Below are positions 8,043-15,834 of a stretch of 22,539 bases of DNA, one piece after another (positions within the stretch are counted from its first letter, which is position 1; the number at the start of each line of letters is the position of its first letter). The stretch is taken from the NCBI GenBank assembly GCA_002350845.1, contig DEFL01000084.1, positions 1 through 22,539 of the forward strand, read 5' to 3'. Source of the stretch: Christensenella sp. UBA2853 (GTDB lineage: Bacteria; Bacillota; Clostridia; Christensenellales; Aristaeellaceae). A model generated the notes under the pieces. The model saw only the letters and a program-made list of their open reading frames with translations. It was not told the origin of the DNA and did no database searches. A program made the position numbers and the translations under genes.

Positions 8043-9977
8043 TTATTTTGTCCAGTTTGCGCCTTTGTCGCCTGAGTCTTTCAGGCAGTAGGCAGGATTG
8101 GGCGTATCCACATGACGGAACTGTGCTTCGTCACTGTATTCGCCGCTGGTGACGCGGATGTTCGCCTTGCCTTCCAGGGGCACCCGGAAGGTAAACACCT
8201 TTTCACCGTACTTGGTTTCCAGCTTTTTGCCGTTGAGGAAGAGCGTCACTTCGTTCTGGTTCGAGTACACCTTGACGTCGATCATCTTTTCCGTGCGGTC
8301 TGCAAAGCGTTTGGAGCAGATGTGGATAAACGGCTCGCTGCTCCAGTAGGCTTTATAGAGATAAAAGCTGTCCTTTTTCGTCTTGCGGTCGAACGTGATC
8401 AGGCCCTTATGGTTCATGCCCGGCTCACCGCCCTGGTTGCGGGCGTCGGCTGCAAAGTCGAACATATTCCACACATGGGTTGCCCACATGTAGGGATTGC
8501 GCTCGAAACATTTGAGCAGATATTCGTGATAGATGGCCTGGTATTCTTCGGTGTGGTCGCCGCGGCGGGGATGGCTGGAATGCAGGTTCGGCATGCCTTC
8601 GCAGCCGTACTCGGAATATCCCAGGCAGCGGTCCGGGTAGACCATGTGGAAGAAACGCATCCATACATCGTTGAGCCACAGTCCCGGCACATACCAGCCC
8701 AGGTACAGGTTCCAGCTCACGACATCCGTGATGTGGGCGACCTTGTTGAACGGACCGCACATCGCGTAGCAGGCCAGGGTGGTAAAGCGCGTGTGATCCA
8801 TTTCATGCACCAGGTCGTTCAGGACACGGTGATTGTCCAGCATGTCCGCCTTATCCTTGGTGGAAATGGTGATCTCATTGGAAATGCCCCAGCATACAAT
8901 GGAAGGATGGTTGTAATTCTGGATGATCAGTTCCTTCATCTGGCTGATGGTGTTTTCTCTGCCGTTGGGCATATGCTCGGAGATGTAGGGGATTTCCGCC
9001 CAGATCACCAGGCCGCGTTCATCGCACAGGTCATAGAAATACTGATCATGCTGGTAATGCGCAAGACGAATCGTGTTGGCCCCGATCTCGCAGATGAGGT
9101 CCATGTCTTCCTTGTGCATTTCCCGTGTCAGGGCATTGCCGACGCCCTTCCTGTCCTGATGGCGGGTTACGCCGCGCAGGGGATAGGATTTCCCGTTCAG
9201 ATAGAAACCGGTCTTCGAATGATAGTGGAAATCACGCACGCCGAAACGGCTGGAGATTTCATCCACGACTTTGCCGTCCACGGTCAGATCTGCGACAGCG
9301 GTATAGAGGTAGGGGCTGCTCAGGCCGTTCCAGAGATGGACGTTCTCAATGGTCAGATGAAGATCGGTGCCTTCTCCCTGAGCGACCTGATTTCCCTGCG
9401 CATCGAGGATGCGGACAGAAACCGTGCCGTCTTCGCAGTTGGTCCAGGTCTTGATTTCCACATCACCCTGTTTGTAACCCTCAGCGGGTTTGGCGGTGAT
9501 CTGGATGCCGGGGCCAGCAAAATAATCCATGTCGAAGTGCTTCTGATTGACAACGATCAGATTCACATCGCGGTAGATGCCGCCGTAGAATGTAAAGTCT
9601 GCTTTCTGCGGATAGACCCGGTCGTTGACGCTGTTGTCTGCGATGACGACCAGCGTGTTATTCTTCTCGTGCAGCAGTTTTGTTACATCTTTGCGGAAGG
9701 TGGAATAGCCGCCGTCGTGGTGAATGCATTTTTCACCGTTGAGCGTCACATCGGCCGAAGCGTTCACGCCGCGGAATTCGAGATACACGCATTCCGTGTC
9801 CCTGTCATAGGCCGGTGCGTCGAATGTCTTTGTGTAGATGCAGCTGCCGCGCCAGTAATCGTTGCCGCCGTCCTGGCCGTCCACTGCATTCCAGGTGTGG
9901 GGAATATTGACGGATACTTCTTTTTTGTCAGGCCCGATAAATCGCCAGTTCTGATTCAGGGTTTCACTCCGCCTCAT
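8043..9977 (-). CDS. cytoplasmic GH2 beta-glycosidase (beta-glucuronidase or beta-galactosidase-like)
   Basis: 644 residues, no signal peptide, so it acts on imported substrate. Start ATG 9977 has AAGGGA six bases upstream. The GH2 order is complete: a sugar-binding jelly roll (about 1-145, NIPHTWNAVDGQDG and FYGGIYRDV), an Ig-like domain (about 150-255), a TIM barrel (about 256-555) and a short C-terminal beta domain. The acid/base is Glu368 in WGISNEI and the nucleophile Glu456 in GYSEYG. An N-x-K-G motif (Asn522-His-Lys524-Gly) sits where glucuronidases contact the sugar carboxylate. The surrounding NMFDFAxDxRN...DRKTKKDSFYLYKA pattern, however, is common in GH2 galactosidases, so the motif is not decisive. 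Linkage to uxuA, uxuB and a GPH transporter favours beta-glucuronides. A beta-galacturonidase is another option. Confidence 0.87.
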   Translation of the reverse strand: MRRSETLNQNWRFIGPDKKEVSVNIPHTWNAVDGQDGGNDYWRGSCIYTKTFDAPAYDRDTECVYLEFRGVNASADVTLNGEKCIHHDGGYSTFRKDVTKLLHEKNNTLVVIADNSVNDRVYPQKADFTFYGGIYRDVNLIVVNQKHFDMDYFAGPGIQITAKPAEGYKQGDVEIKTWTNCEDGTVSVRILDAQGNQVAQGEGTDLHLTIENVHLWNGLSSPYLYTAVADLTVDGKVVDEISSRFGVRDFHYHSKTGFYLNGKSYPLRGVTRHQDRKGVGNALTREMHKEDMDLICEIGANTIRLAHYQHDQYFYDLCDERGLVIWAEIPYISEHMPNGRENTISQMKELIIQNYNHPSIVCWGISNEITISTKDKADMLDNHRVLNDLVHEMDHTRFTTLACYAMCGPFNKVAHITDVVSWNLYLGWYVPGLWLNDVWMRFFHMVYPDRCLGYSEYGCEGMPNLHSSHPRRGDHTEEYQAIYHEYLLKCFERNPYMWATHVWNMFDFAADARNQGGEPGMNHKGLITFDRKTKKDSFYLYKAYWSSEPFIHICSKRFADRTEKMIDVKVYSNQNEVTLFLNGKKLETKYGEKVFTFRVPLEGKANIRVTSGEYSDEAQFRHVDTPNPAYCLKDSGDKGANWTK

Positions 9978-10026
9978 GGCATATCCCTTCTTTAACTATT
10001 CTTGCACAGTGCGTTGGGTGAGAAGA

Positions 10027-11103
10027 TTATTTTCTGGATTCTTTGTCGATGGCTTCCCAGAGGCCGTTGATGTAGGCTGCGCCGAGCGCGCGGTCATACA
10101 GGCCGTAACCGGGTCTGCCCTGCTCGTCCCAGATCATGCGGCCGTGGTCGGGCCGGATGTAGGTGTCGGGGCAGGTCTCATAGATGGCCTTGACAATCTC
10201 ATACAGGTCAAGGTCGCCGGTGGAGCTCAGGTGGGCAGCCTCGCGGAAATGGTGATAGCCGAGGTATTTGACATTGCGCACATGCATGGCGCCGATTCGG
10301 TTCATTTCGCCGAAGTGGCGGATGATCGCCGGAATATCATTCTCGGGATTGGAACCCAGGGAACCGGTGCACAGGCACAGCGTGTTGGCAGGGCTGTCAT
10401 GCAGCTGAACCATCTTGTCGAAATCTTCCTGGCTGTGCGTGATGCGCGGCAGACCGAAGATGGGCCAGGCCGGATCGTCCGGATGGCAGGCCATGCGCAC
10501 GCCGACTTCTTCACAAACGGGAATGACGGCGTCCAGGAAATACTTGAAGTTCTTCCGGAGGTCATCAGGGGAGATGTTTTCATACTGCTTGAGTGTGGTT
10601 TCCAGAAGAGCCAGGCGCTCCGGTTCCCAGCCGGGAAGGGTGAAGCCGTGACTGTCCTCGGCTGTCTTGCGCACGATTTCCAGCGGGCCCATTTCGCCGA
10701 GATCTTTCTCATCAAAATACAGGCTGTTGCTGCCATCCTCGGGAATGACGCGCGCAAGGTCGGTGCGCAGCCAGTCAAAGACCGGCATAAAGTTGTACAC
10801 AATCACCTTCACGCCGTGTCTGGCCAGCATGCGGATGGTGGAAATGTAATTGGCGATGTACTCATCACGGGAGGGAAGGCCCATCTTGATGTCCTCATGG
10901 ACATTGACGGATTCAATGACTTCAATTTCCAGCCCGGCTTCGTTGACTTCCTTTTTCAGGGCTGCAAATTCGTCTTCCGGCCAGTCCACGCCGGCGGGCT
11001 TGTCCAGCAGACCCATCAGGCCGGTCATGCCGGGAATCTGCTTCACATATTTCAGCGGAATGGGGTCGATCTTGCTACCATACCAGCGGAACGTCATTTT
11101 CAT
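10027..11103 (-). CDS. uxuA: mannonate dehydratase
   Basis: 358 residues, the usual length for Bacillota UxuA. Start ATG 11103 follows AAAGGAGG by 9 bases. The N-terminus MKMTFRWYG is the typical opening of the family. Metal/substrate motifs are present: CHPDDPAWPIFG at 206-217 (Cys and His ligands of the divalent metal), a His in GAMHVRN at 271-277, and IRPDHGRMIWDE at 316-327. The enzyme dehydrates D-mannonate to 2-keto-3-deoxy-D-gluconate in glucuronate catabolism, after the uxuB reaction. It lies 23 bases after the membrane-protein gene and 49 before the GH2 gene in one operon. KDG kinase and aldolase must be encoded elsewhere. Confidence 0.95.
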   Translation of the reverse strand: MKMTFRWYGSKIDPIPLKYVKQIPGMTGLMGLLDKPAGVDWPEDEFAALKKEVNEAGLEIEVIESVNVHEDIKMGLPSRDEYIANYISTIRMLARHGVKVIVYNFMPVFDWLRTDLARVIPEDGSNSLYFDEKDLGEMGPLEIVRKTAEDSHGFTLPGWEPERLALLETTLKQYENISPDDLRKNFKYFLDAVIPVCEEVGVRMACHPDDPAWPIFGLPRITHSQEDFDKMVQLHDSPANTLCLCTGSLGSNPENDIPAIIRHFGEMNRIGAMHVRNVKYLGYHHFREAAHLSSTGDLDLYEIVKAIYETCPDTYIRPDHGRMIWDEQGRPGYGLYDRALGAAYINGLWEAIDKESRK

Positions 11104-11126
11104 GTGTGGATTCCTCCTTTAATGCA

Positions 11127-11549
11127 TCAAGCCTTCTTGACTTTGCGGATGTAGATGGCAGCCTCGCCAATCACGAAAGCGGCAAGGATCAGGACTGTAA
11201 AGGTAATAAAGCGCGGATCGAAGCCATGCTTTTCATCGATGCCGACGAAGACATCGACCACATACCAGTAGCACTTGTGCACGAACAGGCACAGGGCGGC
11301 GCCGGGCACAATGGCGGTGACCGCGGAAGCGAGACCGTAGCGCTTGAGGACGGTCAGGCCGACAGCAATGACGGCTCCGCCGATCAGCAGCCAGGTGATC
11401 AGGGGATCATAGCAGTTTCCGTTGTGGGTGCTGTCCAGGCCGAATGTGCCATGGATCACAACAAAATAAATACCGGCAGCCAGCGCAGCGAGCGCGGCGA
11501 GCAGCACGACGTATAACCCGAAGCCTTTCTTCGAGGTGTTCTGACTCAT
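11127..11549 (-). CDS. four-helix membrane protein, unknown function, first gene of the uxu operon
   Basis: 140 residues with start ATG 11549 and ribosome binding site AAAGGAG eight bases upstream. Four hydrophobic segments at about 11-32, 50-68, 73-100 and 112-134, and basic ends (KK near residue 7, RKVKKA at the C-terminus), suggest both termini are inside. The loop between helices 1 and 2 carries HNGNCYDP and helix 3 contains a Cys-rich turn (LCLFVHKCYW), so a disulfide or ligand site outside is possible. I do not recognise a named family. It is first in the glucuronide operon and divergent from the membrane-anchored GH3 gene, so a role beside that enzyme or the transporter is conceivable but unproven. 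Confidence 0.8.
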   Translation of the reverse strand: MSQNTSKKGFGLYVVLLAALAALAAGIYFVVIHGTFGLDSTHNGNCYDPLITWLLIGGAVIAVGLTVLKRYGLASAVTAIVPGAALCLFVHKCYWYVVDVFVGIDEKHGFDPRFITFTVLILAAFVIGEAAIYIRKVKKA

Positions 11550-11688
11550 GGAGAAGACTCCTTTCGAACGAGTATCATGTTATCGGATCAACAAAACGCG
11601 GGCAGAAAAGCCCGGGGCTGAAGCATCCATCCGGTCTGGCCCGCATGCCATGCCGGATTGAACGTGGGTGCCCTCCCATGTTGGGCAC

Positions 11689-11717
11689 ATTATGACATAA
11701 AAAGGACATCACTTCAA
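11689..11717 (-). promoter_or_regulatory. promoter of the leftward uxu/GH2 operon
   Basis: On the minus strand, -35 TTGAAG (11712-11717) and -10 CATAAT (11689-11694) are 17 bases apart, with TG one base before the -10 box (extended -10). Transcription would begin near 11682. It is the best promoter seen for the whole gene block down to 4806. Confidence 0.7.
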
Positions 11718-11884
11718 ATGATGTTCCCGTGCAGTTAAGGTTTCATCAGCAGGCCGGAAGGCTGTTCACGGCAGATTCTGTTCCATTCACGACACAAAGG
11801 GTCAGAAACGACGGATTTCACGGCGCAAACAAATAAAAGGAATGATTACGGCGTTTCGCGCCCAAATGCGGCCCGGGAAATTGC

Positions 11885-11913
11885 TTTACTTTCAGGACAC
11901 TCTTCCATACAAT
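11885..11913 (+). promoter_or_regulatory. promoter of the membrane-anchored GH3 gene
   Basis: -35 TTTACT (11885-11890) and -10 TACAAT (11908-11913), 17-base spacer. Transcription near 11920 gives a leader of about 120 bases to ATG 12043 and argues against the in-frame ATG at 11842. Confidence 0.55.
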
Positions 11914-12042
11914 ATGGTCAGATTCCAGCCTTTTCAGACTTGGCCCGCGGCCTGGAAGCATCTGCCGCCGCCCGTCCGAAGGTGTGCCCGAAAAGCCCCG
12001 CATGGCTTGAGGTGCCGCAATCTGAGAAAGGAGAATTCCTCC

Positions 12043-14991
12043 ATGAAACCTTCAACGAAGAGAACGCTGAAAAAACTGTTCCTGAATATCACCGCCGCGC
12101 TGTTTGCCGTGGTGCTGACGGGCAACGTCATTGCAGGCGAAAACGCCGGTCAGATCAACCAGTTCCTGGGCACCAAGACCAGCAAGACCATTTCGACCCT
12201 GCCCAAGGGTCAGGAAGAGGGCTATTCCCGTTATTTTGACAGCAAGTATGCCACCATCGCCGAACTGAAAGCGGCCGGAGAAGCCAAGGTCCGCGAAGTG
12301 GAAGGCGAAGGCATCGTGCTGCTCAAGAATGAGAATGGCACACTGCCGCTGGCTGCGGGAAGCAAAGTGTCGCTAGTCGGCGTCACGGTTATGGATCCTG
12401 TCTACGGCGGTACAGGTTCCGGCGCAGTGGATGCTGCCGGTGCGCCCAATTACTATGACGTCATGACCGGCGCCGGATTCGATGTGGTGGACAAGCCGCT
12501 GCTGGATTACTATGTCGAAAACGAAGCCAAGCGCAACACCTACGAAATCGGTGAAGTGCGCTGGAAGAAGGTCAGCAAGAACAACGACGACACCATCGGC
12601 CAGGGCGAGGACGCGATCTATGTGGTCGGCCGCGTCGGCGGTGAAGGCGATGACGTGACCGCGGAAAAGGAAGACGCCCTCGACGGCGATTACCTGACGC
12701 TGAATGAGGATGAGCGTTCCATTCTGGAAGGCCTCAAGGAGCTCAAGGACGACGGCGCACTCCGCTCCATCACCGTGATCATCAACAGCGCAAACCCGAT
12801 TTCCACTGCCTTCCTCTTTGAAGAGGATTACGGTGTGGATGCTGCGCTGTGGGTGGGCAGCGTAGGCCAGACCGGTCTGTACGCCGTCGGCGACGTGCTC
12901 TCCGGTGCGGTCAATCCTTCCGGCTCGCTCCCGGATACCTGGTGGATGGACAACCGTCTGAACCCGGTCATGAACAATTTCGGCTCCTATACCTATGCCG
13001 ATGCAGACAAGCAGAACTTCAAGGCACTCACAGCCTTCGGCAAGTATGTCGTGTATCAGGAAGGCATCTATGTAGGATACAAGTATACCGAAACCCGCTA
13101 TGAAGATGTGGTCATGGGTACACCCGGGGCAGGCGCTTTCAATTACAGCGGTGTGGTTTCCTTCCCCTTCGGCTATGGCATGAGCTATACCAGCTTCCAG
13201 CTTTCCGATCTGAAGGTGGAAAAGAGCGGTGAGGGACAGAAGACCGCATATGCACTGTCTGTGACGGTGACCAATACCGGCGACAAGGCCGGCAAGAAAA
13301 CGGTTCAGGTGTACGCGCAGAAGCCGTACACAGAGTATGACCGTCAGAACCAGATTGAAAAAGCGGCTGTGGAACTGGTCGGGTACGGCAAAACCGCGCT
13401 GCTCAATCCGGGCGACAGCGAAGTGGTCACTGTCTCTGTTCCGGAATACTATCTGACTTCTTATGACACATTTGGCACCGGAGCCTATATCCTCGATGAG
13501 GGCACCTATTACCTGACGGCTGCCGAGAATGCCCACCAGGCTGCAAACAATATCCTGACGGCCAAGGGATTCGCCGACGGCATGACCGCTGCTGGCAGTG
13601 AGGCACTGGTCTATTCCTTCGATCAGGCTTTTGACAGCGAGACCTATGCAAAAGCCTACGGCACCGGCGCGGAGGTCAAACCGCTGTTCGCCGACGCCGA
13701 TGTGAACCGCTATGCAGGCAAGGGCAGCAATGAGATCGTGTACTATTCCAGAAGCAACTGGGAAGGCACCGTTACGCCCGGCACAGTCAAGCTCACCATG
13801 ACCGATGAAATGGCCAAAGATGTGGTGCTGGACGATGCAGATCTTCCGGATGCCACTGGCGTGGAATTCCCTGCCATGGGGAAAAATGCCAACCTGCAGC
13901 TGGTCAATATGATGGATATCCCGTATGAAGACGCCCAGTGGGATACCTTTATGGATCAGCTGACCTATGAAGATCTGGCTTCCGTGACCCTGACAGGTCT
14001 TCGCGAGACGGTCGGTGTCACCAGCGTCGGCAAGCCTGCAACCATCGACCACAACGGCCCCTCCGGCGTGACGCAGAAGTATTCCATCGGCGCGAACGGA
14101 TATGCCACGGTCAACAATGACCCCGGCAAGGAACTCAAGGGCACCTGCTATCCCTGCAACGGCATCATCGCCGCCACATTCAATGACCGTCTCGTTGAGG
14201 AAGTCGGCGAACTGATCGGTGAAGACGCCATGTGGGCAGGCTATGCCGGCCTCTACGGCACAGGCCTGAACGTCCATCGCGCTCCCTATGCCGGCCGCGT
14301 GTTTGAATACTATTCCGAGGACGGCATGCTCACCGGCCTGATCGATACCGCTGAAACCCGCGGCATCCAGAGCAAGGGCGTGTATGTCTACAACAAGCAT
14401 TTCGTCATGAACGATCAGGAAAACAACCGTGCCGGCATCGGTACCTGGGTGACGGAGCAGGCGCTGCGTGAAATCTATCTGCGCGCCTTCGAACTTCCGA
14501 TCGTGAATGCAGACGCCAAGTGCGTGATGACCGGTTACAACCGTCTGGGTGTTCACTGGTGCGGCGCTTACCATGCCCTCCTGACGGACTGGCTGCGCGG
14601 CGAAGCGGGCATGACGGGCTTTGCTGTCAGTGATATGTATGACTCTTCCTACATGGTGCCCGTTCACGAGATTGTGGCCGGCAATGATATCCCGGACGGC
14701 GAGCTGGATCTGACCAGCCTGAATGCATACGGCCCCAAGGGCAGCACGCCCAATGCCGCTGTTGCCCAGGCCATGCGGGAATCCACCAAGCGCGTGATGT
14801 ACACTGTTCTTCACTCCCGCGGCATGGACGGCATCAGCGAATATACCAAGGTCGTCACGATCACTCCCTGGTGGCAGATGGCCCTGAACATTGCACAGTG
14901 GACACTGCTGGCTCTGAGCGTTTTTGCTCTGGCTCTGCTGCTGCTCGATATCTACAGCCCGAAAAAAGCAAAGAAAGCCAAAAAAGCATAA
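12043..14991 (+). CDS. membrane-anchored, domain-permuted GH3 beta-glycosidase
   Basis: 982 residues from ATG 12043 (AGAAAGGAG eight bases upstream). The frame is open from 11842, but that stretch has no signal-like sequence and lies before the promoter. Domain order is the reverse of normal GH3. An N-terminal membrane helix (about 12-31, after KRTLKK) comes first. The usually C-terminal alpha/beta domain follows (about 85-380, GIVLLKNENGTLPL at 90-103, candidate acid/base Glu201 in GRVGGEGDD). A FnIII-like domain is next (about 385-500). The usually N-terminal TIM barrel is last (about 620-930): DHNGPSG at 669-675, GLNVHRAPYAGRVFEYYSED at 741-760, KHF at 785-787, nucleophile Asp864 in AVSDM. 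A second helix (about 944-971) and a KKAKKAKKA tail end it. Both ends would be cytoplasmic and the enzyme outside. Reversed GH3 order is known from rumen beta-glucosidases. Expected to cut terminal beta-glucosides or similar. Confidence 0.88.
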   Translation: MKPSTKRTLKKLFLNITAALFAVVLTGNVIAGENAGQINQFLGTKTSKTISTLPKGQEEGYSRYFDSKYATIAELKAAGEAKVREVEGEGIVLLKNENGTLPLAAGSKVSLVGVTVMDPVYGGTGSGAVDAAGAPNYYDVMTGAGFDVVDKPLLDYYVENEAKRNTYEIGEVRWKKVSKNNDDTIGQGEDAIYVVGRVGGEGDDVTAEKEDALDGDYLTLNEDERSILEGLKELKDDGALRSITVIINSANPISTAFLFEEDYGVDAALWVGSVGQTGLYAVGDVLSGAVNPSGSLPDTWWMDNRLNPVMNNFGSYTYADADKQNFKALTAFGKYVVYQEGIYVGYKYTETRYEDVVMGTPGAGAFNYSGVVSFPFGYGMSYTSFQLSDLKVEKSGEGQKTAYALSVTVTNTGDKAGKKTVQVYAQKPYTEYDRQNQIEKAAVELVGYGKTALLNPGDSEVVTVSVPEYYLTSYDTFGTGAYILDEGTYYLTAAENAHQAANNILTAKGFADGMTAAGSEALVYSFDQAFDSETYAKAYGTGAEVKPLFADADVNRYAGKGSNEIVYYSRSNWEGTVTPGTVKLTMTDEMAKDVVLDDADLPDATGVEFPAMGKNANLQLVNMMDIPYEDAQWDTFMDQLTYEDLASVTLTGLRETVGVTSVGKPATIDHNGPSGVTQKYSIGANGYATVNNDPGKELKGTCYPCNGIIAATFNDRLVEEVGELIGEDAMWAGYAGLYGTGLNVHRAPYAGRVFEYYSEDGMLTGLIDTAETRGIQSKGVYVYNKHFVMNDQENNRAGIGTWVTEQALREIYLRAFELPIVNADAKCVMTGYNRLGVHWCGAYHALLTDWLRGEAGMTGFAVSDMYDSSYMVPVHEIVAGNDIPDGELDLTSLNAYGPKGSTPNAAVAQAMRESTKRVMYTVLHSRGMDGISEYTKVVTITPWWQMALNIAQWTLLALSVFALALLLLDIYSPKKAKKAKKA

Positions 14992-15010
14992 CCTGAAACC
15001 TGATCTTTCC

Positions 15011-15045
15011 GACCGGTGGGCATGAATATGCCTGCCGGTCTTTTC
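15011..15045 (+). terminator. intrinsic terminator after the membrane GH3 gene
   Basis: GACCGG (15011-15016) pairs with CCGGTC (15035-15040), inner GGCAT (15019-15023) with ATGCC (15028-15032), then TTTT. It separates the GH3 transcript from the two-component genes. Confidence 0.82.
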
Positions 15046-15082
15046 ATAATATTGATCAATTCTTTTCTTGGAACAGAGTGTG

Positions 15083-15091
15083 TGATATAAT
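15083..15091 (+). promoter_or_regulatory. extended -10 promoter of the two-component operon
   Basis: TGATATAAT, i.e. TG-N-TATAAT with a perfect -10 box (15086-15091). The -35 is weak (TTTCTT at 15064-15069, 16-base spacer), as is usual with extended -10 promoters. It leaves a short leader before ATG 15127. Confidence 0.7.
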
Positions 15092-15126
15092 CATCGGAGA
15101 AAACAAGTCTGGCCGGAGGAATTGTC

Positions 15127-15834
15127 ATGCTTTTGATTGCTGTTGTAGATGACGACCCGAAGGATGCTGCGCTTCTGAAAGAACAGGTGGAGAATTACTG
15201 TAAACTTTCTGATCATGCTGCCATGATCAATGTGTTTCATGACGGACTGGATCTGATTCGCAGCACCGAAAACCACGATATTGTTTTTCTGGACATCCAG
15301 ATGGGCAAGCTGGACGGTCTGGAGACTGCCCGTTTCATTCGAAAAATCAACAAGGATACGATCCTGATTTTTGTGACCAATATGGCCCAGTTTGCCATCA
15401 AGGGCTATGAAGTGGATGCACTTGATTTTATTCTGAAGCCCCCGTCCATGGCTTCCATTACGTATGTGATGGACAAGGCCATGAAACGGCTCGACGGCGG
15501 CATGAGCAAGGCTCAGTTCTCCCTCAAAACGTCGGAGGGCACCATCAGCCTGACAGCCAATGAGATTGCCTATGTGGAGGTCTTCGATCACAATCTTGTC
15601 TATCACACCACCCGTGGGGAGTACACGGTGCGGGGCCGGCTCGGGGATGTCATTGAGAAATTGAACCCGGATCACTTTGTCATGTGCAACCGGAGTTTTA
15701 TCGTGAACCTGCGGCATGTATCGAATGTGCAGTCGGATTATCTGATGATCGGCAACATGCGCATTTCCATTTCCAAATCGCATCGCAAGGAACTGATGAA
15801 GCGTTTTTCCAGTTTTCTGGGGGATAGTTTATGA
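15127..15834 (+). CDS. LytTR-family response regulator
   Basis: 235 residues, start ATG 15127 after GGAGGA. The receiver domain (about 1-120) has the acidic pocket DDD at 8-10, phospho-acceptor Asp56 in VFLDIQM, a Thr in FVTN and Lys in ILKPP. The C-terminal LytTR DNA-binding domain (about 130-232) carries the hallmarks IAYVEVFDH, VRGRLGDV, FVMCNRSFIVNLRHV and ISISKSHRKEL. By family it binds paired direct repeats upstream of targets, often genes for cell-surface or secreted proteins. Its stop overlaps the kinase start by four bases (ATGA), so the pair is translationally coupled. Likely targets are the two flanking GH3 genes, by position only, because I could not find a convincing LytTR repeat in either upstream region. 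Confidence 0.93.
   Translation: MLLIAVVDDDPKDAALLKEQVENYCKLSDHAAMINVFHDGLDLIRSTENHDIVFLDIQMGKLDGLETARFIRKINKDTILIFVTNMAQFAIKGYEVDALDFILKPPSMASITYVMDKAMKRLDGGMSKAQFSLKTSEGTISLTANEIAYVEVFDHNLVYHTTRGEYTVRGRLGDVIEKLNPDHFVMCNRSFIVNLRHVSNVQSDYLMIGNMRISISKSHRKELMKRFSSFLGDSL

Larger units (their letters stand above)
11550..12042. other. divergent control region between the uxu operon and the membrane GH3 gene
   Basis: Contains one promoter for each direction (11689-11717 minus, 11885-11913 plus). The minus-strand leader (about 133 bases) holds two short hairpins: ATCCGG 11629-11634 with CCGGAT 11653-11658, and CGGGC 11599-11603 with GCCCG 11610-11614, the latter followed on the minus strand by GTTTTG, weakly attenuator-like. 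I found no clear LytTR double repeat, cre site or riboswitch. Confidence 0.5.

Noticed and set aside
8112..11154. Long forward frames opposite the GH2 and uxuA genes
   Set aside because: Codon-aligned shadows of well-supported reverse-strand enzymes.
12373..14814. 813-codon reverse frame opposite the membrane GH3 gene
   Set aside because: Same cause: mirror of codon bias. No ribosome binding site and no recognisable domain.
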